From Leptospira bouyouniensis (lineage in GTDB: Bacteria > Spirochaetota > Leptospiria > Leptospirales > Leptospiraceae): a stretch of 64,000 bases of DNA. The notes below the pieces were generated by a model. That model saw only the letters and a list, made by a program, of their open reading frames with translations. It was not told the DNA's origin and ran no database searches. The stretch spans positions 620,001 to 684,000 of the forward strand of contig NZ_RQFT01000003.1 in the NCBI RefSeq assembly GCF_004769525.1. The letters are read 5' to 3'. Numbering within the stretch: position 1 is the stretch's first letter; every line of letters begins with the position of its first letter. Of this stretch, positions 44,873-54,435 are shown in pieces. Both the position numbers and the translations under genes were made by a program.

Positions 44873-45303
44873 ATTTTATTTTTTTGCATTTTTTGAATAT
44901 AATCGGCCAGTGCATCAATTTCGTTTTTTCGCATATGCGAATATGATTTCATAAAAGTTCCAGGGATTCCGTTTTGGATGGTTTTGGATATATTTTCTTT
45001 GGAAGATCCATACACATAAGTGGTCACATCTTGAAAATTAGGAATTCTAGCGTTTTTTAGTAAATGGGTTCGGGTGCCTCTGCCATTACCTTCTGGTCCA
45101 TGGCAGGAAATACATCCATTTTGGATGTACATTGCCTCCGGAAAGGGAACTGTGATTGCTTTCGGAGGAGGGGGTTCTTTTTTTGCAGATTCATTTTCTG
45201 AGTTACATTTTATAAAAATACAACTTATGAGTGAGATTATATAACAAGGGTAAAAAAGTAGATTCACAAAATAATGATAATTATTTAAAGAATTTGCTTT
45301 CAA
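44869..45303 (-). CDS. Cytochrome c lipoprotein
   Basis: 144 residues starting with TTG 45303 in a TTGA overlap with the giant gene's stop. Hydrophobic N-terminus with a Cys (CIFIKCNSEN) resembling a lipoprotein signal. One haem c site: GCISCHGPEGNGRGTR (CxxCH), with a distal Met in FMKSYSHM, so class I cytochrome c with His/Met coordination. Ends with the usual C-terminal helix (DALADYIQKMQ). Tethered periplasmic electron carrier; its coupling to a surface protein is unusual. Confidence 0.82.
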   Translation of the reverse strand: MKANSLNNYHYFVNLLFYPCYIISLISCIFIKCNSENESAKKEPPPPKAITVPFPEAMYIQNGCISCHGPEGNGRGTRTHLLKNARIPNFQDVTTYVYGSSKENISKTIQNGIPGTFMKSYSHMRKNEIDALADYIQKMQKNKI

Positions 45304-48300
45304 TCGCAGTATACCGAAGCAGCTGTTAAATCTAAATTAAATTTCTGTGAAAGATAACAGAAAACTATATTCCTACCTATATTGGTTAAACTAACATTGT
45401 AATACAAAACCTCACTGATGTTCCCTGCAAAAAAACTAGATGTGGTTGAATTCGCTCCCAGATATAAATTGTTTGGTGTATAAACTCTACTTGCATCTGT
45501 TGTTGTGCCGGCACTAAAGCCACTTGAGAAAAATCCAAAACTTACACCAGACAATTGTTCGAGGGCGATTAAATATGGATAATAAGTATTTGTTAGCTGG
45601 ATTGTGCTTGAGCCAACAATCCCTTCAGAAGGTTTTGCCATCCTAACAAAATCTCCATCAAAATAATAGGACACACCTGGGTTTGCAGATTCAAAAAAAG
45701 TTCCATTTGCATTTGAAGTTCTGGAAAAGGCAATAAAGAATGTGGAAGTATTTGAAGGAATACCTGTTGCACTCCCTCTGAAAAAGTATTCAGAGTTTGC
45801 TGAATTAAAGTTGACTGTTGGTTTGCCACTGAATCCAGCATTATTGAAAGTTGGTGAATTTCCTCCTACAAAAAAGGAAGCCGCATTTCCACTACGGTCA
45901 TGCCAAATTGTAATCGGTGTAAAATTGGTTAAATTTGAAAAACTATCAGCACTTAGGTGAAGTTTCAAACTACTTGTTGCAGGATTGGAATTCCAAGAGA
46001 CAACTTGTTTTGGATCGAAACCTGACATTGCTTGGATTTCGTTCATAGTTAAAGCTCGGTTGTATACTAATACTTCATCCAATTGTCCATTAAAACCATT
46101 TAATAAATCGGATCGGATTCCGATTGTAAAAACACTTGGATCTGCATCCCATGAACTTTTCGTTTGTGTGTTGAGTTTGACACCATTATGGTAAAGAGTT
46201 GCAGCATAACCTCCTCCAGGTCCTTCAAATACACCACATAGGTGATGCCAAACATTTTCGTGGTTATAATAAAATTCTTCTACATCATTTAGATAACCGG
46301 AAAAGAAATACTTTGAATTGGTAAGACCTGCACCCAAAGCAATCATTCGATCTGTAACGTTTGGTCCGATACTTATCATTGTTCCCGGATTGAGTGCTCC
46401 TGATTTATATTGAACACAGACTGTACGAGGTTGTGTGCTTTTCGGCAAAGAGGAATTGGTAGTAGTTATATTCAAGTAACTGCTTCCATTTGTATTCAAT
46501 GCTGACATTGAGTTTCCATATTTGTCTGCGACAAGTGACGCACCAAAATTACTAGTTGGATTTCCAAAACCACTTATATCTTGAAAATCTTTATTAAAAT
46601 CATAACGAGCGACTAATCCATCCGGGATTTGTGCAGAAAGAATACGTACTTCTTTTGCTGTGAGAGCTTTGGCGTAAATTTTGATATCATCGACTTTCCC
46701 ACCAAAAGAGTGCGCAGGAAAGGATACCATTCGACCAACATATAATCCAGTACCTGTTGTTGTATCGATAGAAGCTCCAATATTTGTTGGCCCTCCTACT
46801 TCTACTCCATCTACATATACTGTCCCAAAAGTTCCATCGAATGTACCACAAATGTGGGACCAGCGGTTGAGAGGGAGAGTGTAACTCGGATACACTTCAC
46901 CCGCACCAAGACCACCAAACCGAAGTTTGAGTTCCCCGGTGGGTGAAGCCCTGTACATGTTCAATATAAATTCGGATCCTGCTCCAGCAGTTCCGTAAGT
47001 AATGATGGGTGCATTATCTCCCATATTGGGGTAACGTTCTGGGTTCACCCAAACACAAATACTTCTTGGTTGTTTTCCATGGGGAAGGCCAGCTTCTGAA
47101 CCTAACAAATACCCACCGGAACTAGAGACAATCCTGACAGCTGCGTTTGTCGAACGATCGATTCCAGTTGCATAATAGGTGAGTGGACCAAAAAATGAGA
47201 GATTCCCTCCCGCCGGTCCCTTAGAAGTCGCATCTCCAGTAAATGGAAACAATGCAGCCAATTGGATGGGTCTAGATGCATATGAATTTCCAACTAGAGC
47301 ACTGTCTGCATTTTTTGCTAAGTCATTGATTTCTGCTTCGTTGAGTTCCCTTTCATAATAACGGAGGTCAGCAATTCGTCCTGGAAAGAAAAATGTTCCA
47401 GATGAGGAAACGCCAATGGTTAGATTTCCAGTGATGGCAATCGTTGGCATGGTTCTTTGTAATACCAAATTTCCATTAAAGTACACTTTATACACATCGT
47501 TACTATCAATAGTTAATGCAACATGTGTCCATTGGTTAGGAACAACTGTTATATGAGTAGGGGTAGGAGTAAACCCACCTCGATGTACTGCCAATTGATT
47601 ATTTGAATCTATGAATAAACCATGGCCATTGCTAACAAAATCACCATGATAGAAGATCACTTTTCCAATTCCAGGACTTGTCCCATCCCAAAGAAACCAA
47701 CTCGAAAGTGTGACTTTATTGACAGTTGAACCTGGAGAAGGAGCAGAACCAGCATTCCCGATGGAAACACTCGCTGATCCACTTACCTCGCCAAACCTTC
47801 CATTCGCAAATGTGGGACTACCGACTGGTGTGATGAATTGACTATTTAAAAAATTGGAAGTAGAACCATTTAGCGGATAGTAGGCGGTGAATTTATTTGA
47901 TTTGATAGTCCTTAATGTATGAACAGTACCAAATACAATTACTTCCCCAAGGTTTGATATGTATTTTGGAGATTCAATATTGGCAGCAGCCCCAACATCA
48001 TCCGCAAGTCCAGTGTTGCCTGACCCAGCGACGGTGATCACTTCTGCTGTGACACTATGCACCCTTCGAATCCGGTTGTTTCCATTATCGGCCACATATA
48101 AAAAAATACCATCTGATGTAATCCCATGCGGAAGGTTAAAAGATGCTTCGGTTCCTATGGCATCAATATAACCTGAACTTGAGTTTCCACATAGGATTGT
48201 AGTGGCACCCGTAACTTTATGGGTTTTAGTAATGTTATATGTACCTAAATTGGTAGTATAAAGATAATCTCCTATTACCGTTATCCCTTCGGGAAAACTA

Positions 48301-51221
48301 ATATCCCCACCACTCACTAACGTTGTGACTTCTCGGTTGTTTAGTTTCATCACTCGTATGGATGAGTTGTTGCGATCAGCAATGTAGAGTTTATTATCAT
48401 CAATGACAATGCCTGCGGGAGATGCAAATCGGGCATTCAATGGATCAGTTCCATCTGCAAAAGCATTTGGTGGTGATAAAACAGTATCATCTCCTGCTAT
48501 TGTTTCCGCATAACCTGAGCTGATTAAAATTCGTTTGATTCGATTACCAAGGGTTTCTGTAACATATAAATACGTTCCATCAGTAGTGATACCTTTTGGT
48601 AGATTAAAAGTGCCACTCACACCAGAACCTGGTGTATTCCCTGCCGCTCCACTTCCTACAAGTGAGGATACAGAATTGGTAGCGGGATTAAATACTCGGA
48701 TTTTATGATTTCCTGAATCTACGATATATCCTTTTGAACCATCAAAGGTGATTCCGCTAATATCGTTAAATGATGAAATGGCAGCCAAACCATCACTCGC
48801 ACCACTTCCTAATTGGCCTGCTGCAGTTGTCACCTCACCTCGATAATAATGGATTTGGACTGGTGATTGTTTTTTTGGTCCGATCGCATTACCATACCGG
48901 TGTCCTGCTACACAATTGACAGCTACATTTGTGATATTGGCACCTAACATAGTACCAGTTATATCTGATTGAACGGCACAAACAAATCCTGGTGGTTCTT
49001 GCGTGATTTGAACTTCATAAGCTGATCCACTTGCAAGCGGTGTGGTAAACACAATGGGTGTATTTGTAGCACCTGCCGTAACATTGATTGTATCGGTTCC
49101 GTTATTGATTATGAGTCCACTAGGTAGATTTGTCGAACTTGTTACATTACCACTCATATTGTATTGGTTGACTGTGCAAGAAATAGCAACATTTGTAACA
49201 GCAGCATTTGTGATTGTGCCATTCGCATTAGTGATGTTACATGTTTGCCATGGATTTTGTGGTCCAGAAAAAACAGTCACTGTATAGTTTGAGCCAGTCG
49301 GTAGTGCTGTATTAAATGTAAATGAACCGTTACTTGCAATGGTTAAATCATCACCAGCATTGTTTTGAAGTATAAACGTTCCAGCGCCAAATGGAGTTGT
49401 CAGTAAACTAATCGTTCCTCCAACCGTGTATACATTCGGTTGGTAATTGACACTTAAGACATCACTTTGAGCAAATCCAACCCTACACATTCTAGCTTTT
49501 ACGTTTTCGGAAAGACCAGGTGTTGGAAAAACATAATTACCTAAGGCTCCCGTATTGCAAGTATTAGATGTGATTCCGCAATCTGGGTCGACAGGTACTC
49601 CAATTGCTTTCGTGTGACAATCCCAGGTACTTCCTGTTGTGGTTGTGCTAAAACTTACGGTTTGCCCCGAATCCATTAAAGATCCCGTCGCTAAACTGGG
49701 TGTGGGTGTTGCCACTTTTAAAGTGTAAGAAGAAGTAACAACTTGTGATTCTACCCATCCTACTTTACAATGGATGGCTTTGATGACTGCTTGTGTATTG
49801 TCAGTAATGTTAACCGTCGAAGTAGTGACTGTACCTGTGGCACAGGTAGGATCAACTTGACCACCGTTTCCAATTGTGAAACGATATTCCGATCCTGGAA
49901 TCAAACTAGTAATTGTGACTGTACCATCATCATTGAAAACGGTTCCGCTAACAGGAGAAAAACTTGGCAGTGTCAGACTACAATTGAGAATAGCATTGGA
50001 CATATTGGAAACAATTCCTGAATGTGTTGCTCCCGTTGTGATTGTACAAGTTTGGTTAGGTGGATTTGCTGAGACAACAATTTGGTAATCAACCCCACCA
50101 GGGATAGTGTTCCCAAATGTAAAACTACCGACACCTGGATTGATTGTCACTGATTGTGTCGGGAAAACAGGTGTTCCACCAGTATGTACCAAATCTAATG
50201 TGACTGACCCACCTAACACACTTGTTGTGGTTCCACCAGGGCTTGATACAGAACCCCCAACAAGAAAGGCATTGGAACAATTTACAGCAAAAGTAGTGGC
50301 AGCATTACCAACTGTCACTGAACTTGATACCAATGTACATACTCCAGTTGTGATCACACCACCTGGGTTATCGATGGTGATAGAAAATGACCCGCCGCTC
50401 AAATAAGTTCCTGGAAAAACATAGGTTCCATCAGCCGTTATATTTATTGTATTTGAACCATCTAACGTGAGTTTAAGTTCATTACCAACGGTTAGAGTTC
50501 CTAGGATGCCGATGACTTGTGCACTTACCGCAAAGGAATTTGTTGTACAATTGATGGTAGAATTTATAGGTGTGGCAGTCATTGTACCAGATGTAACACC
50601 TGGTGTTGTGATGGTGCAAGTTTGACTTGGATTTGTAGGTTGGCTTATGATGCTGAAGTTATAAGTTTCTCCAGCAGGAAGCGGAGGGAACGAAAAATTT
50701 GCACTGTTGACATTGATGACATCAGTTCCAACTCCTGTAATATTTTGCAATTGTAGGCCATTGCCTGAAAGTCCAGTGGTTGTTCCACTGATGAGATACA
50801 AGGCATCTCCACATACCACTTGGATCCCTTCAATATTCCCACTCAATACTATCCCTTGGCCTGAAGAAACTACACAGTTTTGGATAGGTGAAGTCGGTGG
50901 TGATTTAACAGTTACGTTGTATGTGGCTCCGGAATTTATTTTTTTTGCAAACGTATAAGAGCCGTTTGCTGAAACTTCGACCACATCTCCATTATTTTCC
51001 AATTGTAAACCAGTTCCGAGTAATCCAGAAACTTGGAAGCTGACAGAATAGGAAAGGGCATTTGATTGGAGGAAACGAAAGGTAGTAAATGTTTCAAGAA
51101 AGGAACGGTTGATGGACGGAAAAGCACAACTAAAACTCGGAATCAACCAAACGATGAAAAAAATTTTTTGGAATAAAAATGAAAAACATTTGGACCAGGA
51201 AATTTTTTCTTTCATCTTCAT
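45300..51221 (-). CDS. Giant surface protein: Ig-like repeats, NHL propeller, LamG domains
   Basis: 1,973 residues. Signal segment (about 12-33). Residues 60-770 are eight related beta-sandwich modules of about 80-90 residues, each ending in a Cys pair of the type TCTITxxG...NC; two (about 417-595) resemble chitobiase-type Ig modules. Residues 795-1095 form an NHL beta-propeller (VDSGNHKIRVF; VADNGNNRIRRV; LPKGITTDG repeats). Three LamG/concanavalin-like domains follow (about 1112-1300, 1325-1510 and 1515-1700; repeated WSHICGTFDG-type and GKVDDIKIYAKALT motifs), then a fourth lectin-like domain (about 1735-1973). Probably a secreted adhesin or carbohydrate-binding protein. The start could be Met1 or Met3. 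Confidence 0.82.
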   Translation of the reverse strand: MKMKEKISWSKCFSFLFQKIFFIVWLIPSFSCAFPSINRSFLETFTTFRFLQSNALSYSVSFQVSGLLGTGLQLENNGDVVEVSANGSYTFAKKINSGATYNVTVKSPPTSPIQNCVVSSGQGIVLSGNIEGIQVVCGDALYLISGTTTGLSGNGLQLQNITGVGTDVINVNSANFSFPPLPAGETYNFSIISQPTNPSQTCTITTPGVTSGTMTATPINSTINCTTNSFAVSAQVIGILGTLTVGNELKLTLDGSNTINITADGTYVFPGTYLSGGSFSITIDNPGGVITTGVCTLVSSSVTVGNAATTFAVNCSNAFLVGGSVSSPGGTTTSVLGGSVTLDLVHTGGTPVFPTQSVTINPGVGSFTFGNTIPGGVDYQIVVSANPPNQTCTITTGATHSGIVSNMSNAILNCSLTLPSFSPVSGTVFNDDGTVTITSLIPGSEYRFTIGNGGQVDPTCATGTVTTSTVNITDNTQAVIKAIHCKVGWVESQVVTSSYTLKVATPTPSLATGSLMDSGQTVSFSTTTTGSTWDCHTKAIGVPVDPDCGITSNTCNTGALGNYVFPTPGLSENVKARMCRVGFAQSDVLSVNYQPNVYTVGGTISLLTTPFGAGTFILQNNAGDDLTIASNGSFTFNTALPTGSNYTVTVFSGPQNPWQTCNITNANGTITNAAVTNVAISCTVNQYNMSGNVTSSTNLPSGLIINNGTDTINVTAGATNTPIVFTTPLASGSAYEVQITQEPPGFVCAVQSDITGTMLGANITNVAVNCVAGHRYGNAIGPKKQSPVQIHYYRGEVTTAAGQLGSGASDGLAAISSFNDISGITFDGSKGYIVDSGNHKIRVFNPATNSVSSLVGSGAAGNTPGSGVSGTFNLPKGITTDGTYLYVTETLGNRIKRILISSGYAETIAGDDTVLSPPNAFADGTDPLNARFASPAGIVIDDNKLYIADRNNSSIRVMKLNNREVTTLVSGGDISFPEGITVIGDYLYTTNLGTYNITKTHKVTGATTILCGNSSSGYIDAIGTEASFNLPHGITSDGIFLYVADNGNNRIRRVHSVTAEVITVAGSGNTGLADDVGAAANIESPKYISNLGEVIVFGTVHTLRTIKSNKFTAYYPLNGSTSNFLNSQFITPVGSPTFANGRFGEVSGSASVSIGNAGSAPSPGSTVNKVTLSSWFLWDGTSPGIGKVIFYHGDFVSNGHGLFIDSNNQLAVHRGGFTPTPTHITVVPNQWTHVALTIDSNDVYKVYFNGNLVLQRTMPTIAITGNLTIGVSSSGTFFFPGRIADLRYYERELNEAEINDLAKNADSALVGNSYASRPIQLAALFPFTGDATSKGPAGGNLSFFGPLTYYATGIDRSTNAAVRIVSSSGGYLLGSEAGLPHGKQPRSICVWVNPERYPNMGDNAPIITYGTAGAGSEFILNMYRASPTGELKLRFGGLGAGEVYPSYTLPLNRWSHICGTFDGTFGTVYVDGVEVGGPTNIGASIDTTTGTGLYVGRMVSFPAHSFGGKVDDIKIYAKALTAKEVRILSAQIPDGLVARYDFNKDFQDISGFGNPTSNFGASLVADKYGNSMSALNTNGSSYLNITTTNSSLPKSTQPRTVCVQYKSGALNPGTMISIGPNVTDRMIALGAGLTNSKYFFSGYLNDVEEFYYNHENVWHHLCGVFEGPGGGYAATLYHNGVKLNTQTKSSWDADPSVFTIGIRSDLLNGFNGQLDEVLVYNRALTMNEIQAMSGFDPKQVVSWNSNPATSSLKLHLSADSFSNLTNFTPITIWHDRSGNAASFFVGGNSPTFNNAGFSGKPTVNFNSANSEYFFRGSATGIPSNTSTFFIAFSRTSNANGTFFESANPGVSYYFDGDFVRMAKPSEGIVGSSTIQLTNTYYPYLIALEQLSGVSFGFFSSGFSAGTTTDASRVYTPNNLYLGANSTTSSFFAGNISEVLYYNVSLTNIGRNIVFCYLSQKFNLDLTAASVYCD
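48909..51044 (-). repeat. Eight degenerate tandem protein modules
   Basis: Internal modules of the giant protein at residues about 60-140, 141-228, 229-316, 317-415, 417-500, 505-595, 597-683 and 684-771. Shared pattern: start VSGxxxGLxGxGLxLxNN, middle NGSYTFxxxLxxGxxYxVTV, end PxNPxQxCxI. DNA-level identity is low, so the array is old. Confidence 0.65.
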
Positions 51222-51416
51222 TCTTATCGAATCATAACAAGTGTGAATCGATTTCGTCTAGAGAAAATCAAAATTTTTAGCCGTTTGGGAGCAACTAACC
51301 TTGAGGTCTATTCCTAATGAGTTTAGACAAAGTGTACGAAATATGAGATTCAACCTCAATAAAAAAGAATTAGTGTCTCAAACTACAGGATCGATTTCGG
51401 AATCAACATGGCAAAA

Positions 51417-51439
51417 GGAATGGATTCGTTTTCCATTCC
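51417..51439 (-). terminator. Terminator of cysK
   Basis: On the minus strand GGAATGGA-AAACGAA-TCCATTCC forms a perfect 8-bp stem followed by TTTT, 56 bases after the cysK stop codon and upstream of the giant gene. Confidence 0.6.
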
Positions 51440-51494
51440 AATTTTGGTGAATATGATTTAGGAAATTGAGAGAATATTTTGTTTCATTCACAAA

Positions 51495-52469
51495 TCATAG
51501 AAGTTCTTTAGATTGTAAAAATTCTGGATTATATATTTTCGATTGGTATTTCGTTCCAGTGTCACATAACACAGTGACGATCGTATGGCCAGGTCCGATT
51601 TGTTTGGCGATCCTAGTCGCTGCGGCAAGGTTAATCCCTACACTACCTCCCATAAACAATCCATCTTCTTTGAGAACTTTTTGTAAGATTGAAATTGCTT
51701 CTTTGTCATGTATGCGAATGGCATCATCAGCCGGCATACCTTCCATGTTTTTCGTGATACGACCCTGGCCAATTCCTTCTGTGATAGAAGAACCTTCTGT
51801 TGCAATTTTGCCTGTTTTTACATATGAATAAACACCTGAGCCATAAGGATCCGCAACGATACATTTTATGTTGGGATTTTTAGATTTGAAATACATAGCA
51901 GTCCCAGCATAAGTCCCACCAGTTCCAATCGATGTGGTCCAAACATCAATTTTTCCTTGGGTTTGATCCCAAATTTCGGGACCAGTCGTTTCATAATGAG
52001 CAATCCGATTGGCAAGGTTATCAAATTGGTTGGCCCAAAGAGAATTGGGTGTCTCTTTCGCAATTTGTTCTGAAACACGAACATAATTCCCTGGATCCGC
52101 ATAGGGTAGTGCTGGTACAAGGATTACCTCGGCACCTAACGTACGTAACATTTCTATTTTTTCTTTGGATTGGGTTTCAGGGATTACAATGATTGTTTTG
52201 TAACCTTTCGCATTACAAATATGAGTGAGACCAATTCCAGTATTTCCTGCCGTTCCCTCGACAACTGTCCCCCCTTTTTTCAGAAGGCCTTTTTTTTCAG
52301 CGTCCTCTATAATATATAGTGCCGCTCGGTCTTTTACTGATCCACCTGGGTTCAAAAATTCAGCTTTTCCTAAAATCTCACAACCTGTTTCTTCACTTAA
52401 AGAACGTATACGGATGAGAGGTGTTTCTCCAATCGTTCCAATAAATCCATTTCTAATTTCTGTTTGCAT
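51495..52469 (-). CDS. cysK: Cysteine synthase (O-acetylserine sulfhydrylase)
   Basis: 324 residues, fold type II PLP enzyme. PLP-binding Lys46 in LNPGGSVKDR; the phosphate-binding loop GTGGTY (about 182-187); substrate loop EGTAGNTGIG (71-80); C-terminal VTVLCDTGTKY. It makes cysteine from O-acetylserine and sulfide. Cystathionine beta-synthase-type paralogues share the fold, but the absence of a CBS domain favours CysK. Divergent from the GlpT gene. Confidence 0.92.
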   Translation of the reverse strand: MQTEIRNGFIGTIGETPLIRIRSLSEETGCEILGKAEFLNPGGSVKDRAALYIIEDAEKKGLLKKGGTVVEGTAGNTGIGLTHICNAKGYKTIIVIPETQSKEKIEMLRTLGAEVILVPALPYADPGNYVRVSEQIAKETPNSLWANQFDNLANRIAHYETTGPEIWDQTQGKIDVWTTSIGTGGTYAGTAMYFKSKNPNIKCIVADPYGSGVYSYVKTGKIATEGSSITEGIGQGRITKNMEGMPADDAIRIHDKEAISILQKVLKEDGLFMGGSVGINLAAATRIAKQIGPGHTIVTVLCDTGTKYQSKIYNPEFLQSKELL

Positions 52470-52515
52470 GAGAATACACTTGACTCCTTTTTATTAGTCT
52501 TCATCTTCCAAGTTT

Positions 52516-53835
52516 ATGTATAAATCCATTCGGCAGTGGTTCGCACCAGCTCCCGCAATCCCCCAAAAATCAGAAAAAGAGATACAATCTCTTTATCCAA
52601 AATTTAGATTCCAAGTATTAGAATCAACTTTCATCGGTTATACGGTATACTACCTGACTCGAAATAACTTTTCTCCAGTCTCAAAAGAAATTGGTGAAGC
52701 TTTGTCTTATACCAAATCCGATTTAGGTGACATACTTGCAGTCACTGCCATCACTTATGGGATTGGAAAATTTTTTATGGGAGCACTATCCGATCGTTCC
52801 AATCCTAAAAAATTTATGGCAGTTGGATTATTTCTCACAGCCATTTTAAATTTTTCATTTGGGTTTGCGAATCATTATTGGATACATCTTTTTTTATGGG
52901 GTGCCAATGGTCTGGTACAAGGTATGGGTTGGCCTCCTTGTGGTCGTTCTCTTGGTCACTGGTATTCGGTCCGTGAGAGGGGTACTACGTTTGCATTTTG
53001 GAATATTGCACATAATATTGGAGGAGGGATCGTAGGAGTTGTGGCATCTCATTCCGCAGCAAAGTTTGGATGGGAATATGCTTTTTTTGTTCCAGGTGTC
53101 ATTGCCATAATTGGCAGTATTTATCTATTTATAAGACTTGTGGATACACCACAATCCGAAGGTCTTCCACCAATTGAAGTATACCGAAATGATTATCCAC
53201 CGGAAGAAAAAGAAGACCATGAAAAGGAACTCACAACCAAACAATTGATAGTTGAACAAGTTTTGATGAATAAATACATTTGGTTATTTGCAATCATTAA
53301 TTTTTTTGTTTATATCATTCGTTATAGTTTGATCGATTGGGGTCCTACCTATTTAAAAGAAACAAAAGGTGCTGACTTACTCGGAGGAGGATACTCCACT
53401 TTAATCTTAGAATTTGGTGGAATAGGATCTACACTTCTAATGGGATGGGTATCCGACAAATTTGATGGTCGGCGAGGAATGGTAAGTTTACTCTGCATCA
53501 TCCCAATCTTTTTTGCCTTTGTTGGCATATTGATCAATCCACCTGGGAATATATGGATTGACTATGTGTTGTTTGGTCTTATCGGACTTTTTATCTACCC
53601 ACCAGTCATGTTGTTAGGTGTCGCTGGTATGGATTTTACATCCAAAAAAGCCGTGGGAACAGCTGCAGGATTTATAGGTTTGTTTGGTTCTCTCGGAAGG
53701 ACTGCTCAAGGGAAAGGTCTTGCCGTTCTCTCTACTCATTATTCATGGGATGTGGCACTTGGTGCGATTTTAGCTTCAACGCTAATTGCGATTTTCCTTC
53801 TGATTTTCAGCTGGAATTTACGCCCAAGAGGTTAA
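52516..53835 (+). CDS. glpT: GlpT/UhpT-family organophosphate:phosphate antiporter
   Basis: 439 residues, 12 membrane helices, OPA family of the MFS. Typical motifs: [14 protein letters not shown] in TM1, [21 protein letters not shown] between TM4 and TM5, and GGGIVG in TM5. Glycerol-3-phosphate is the most likely substrate, but hexose-phosphate or phosphoglycerate members look alike. Begins ATG 52516, 46 bases from the divergent cysK start. Confidence 0.85.
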   Translation: MYKSIRQWFAPAPAIPQKSEKEIQSLYPKFRFQVLESTFIGYTVYYLTRNNFSPVSKEIGEALSYTKSDLGDILAVTAITYGIGKFFMGALSDRSNPKKFMAVGLFLTAILNFSFGFANHYWIHLFLWGANGLVQGMGWPPCGRSLGHWYSVRERGTTFAFWNIAHNIGGGIVGVVASHSAAKFGWEYAFFVPGVIAIIGSIYLFIRLVDTPQSEGLPPIEVYRNDYPPEEKEDHEKELTTKQLIVEQVLMNKYIWLFAIINFFVYIIRYSLIDWGPTYLKETKGADLLGGGYSTLILEFGGIGSTLLMGWVSDKFDGRRGMVSLLCIIPIFFAFVGILINPPGNIWIDYVLFGLIGLFIYPPVMLLGVAGMDFTSKKAVGTAAGFIGLFGSLGRTAQGKGLAVLSTHYSWDVALGAILASTLIAIFLLIFSWNLRPRG

Positions 53836-53877
53836 ATCTATTGACGAACGAATTCAAATGGTTCAGATTTTGCAGTT

Positions 53878-54420
53878 ATGAAGATAGGTAAAAAAATTTC
53901 CATCGGTATCATTGGCATCATTGTTATCCCTTTAGTAGTAGCAATATTTTTGCCATCGTCTTACCAAGTTGAGAGGTCCATTGACATTGGAAAACCAGCA
54001 AGCGACGTATTCGCATTTATACGCCTTTTAAAAAACCAAGACCAATACAGTGTCTGGGCAAGACGTGATCCCAATATGAAAAAAATTTTCACAGGTGAGG
54101 ATGGAACGGTAGGTTTTATCTCGCGATGGGAAAGCCAGGTAAAAGATGTGGGTGTTGGTGAACAAGAGATCAAAATGATCAATGCCGATGCTTTGGAGAT
54201 GCAAACCGAACTCAGATTTTACGAACCATTTGAAGGAACAGAAAGAAGTTATATGAAGGTATCTTCTCTTGATCCTAAAAAGTCCAAAGTCATTTGGGGT
54301 TTTGACGGATCGATGCCCTATCCATTTAATTTAATGTTATTGTTTATGAACTTTGAAGAAATGATTGGAAAGGATTTTGAAGATGGACTCTCTAATCTTA
54401 AAGAAGTATTAGAAAAATAA
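53878..54420 (+). CDS. SRPBCC (polyketide cyclase-like) protein
   Basis: 180 residues with an N-terminal membrane anchor (about 7-26, IGIIGIIVIPLVVAIFLPSS) followed by an SRPBCC ligand-binding fold: YQVERSIDIGKPASDVFAFI, RWESQVKDVGVGEQEIKMI and a C-terminal helix (GKDFEDGLSNLKEVLE). It may bind a hydrophobic ligand outside the membrane. Follows glpT by 42 bases. Confidence 0.72.
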   Translation: MKIGKKISIGIIGIIVIPLVVAIFLPSSYQVERSIDIGKPASDVFAFIRLLKNQDQYSVWARRDPNMKKIFTGEDGTVGFISRWESQVKDVGVGEQEIKMINADALEMQTELRFYEPFEGTERSYMKVSSLDPKKSKVIWGFDGSMPYPFNLMLLFMNFEEMIGKDFEDGLSNLKEVLEK

Positions 54421-54435
54421 GGAATTTTTTCTCAT

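Noticed and set aside
49042..50406. Several plus-strand open frames opposite the giant gene
   Set aside because: Low-complexity Val/Pro/Thr translations that mirror the repeat modules; no starts with ribosome-binding sites.
45300..51221. CRISPR-like or satellite repeats
   Set aside because: The repetition is at protein level within one open frame, with low DNA identity and module length near 250 bases.
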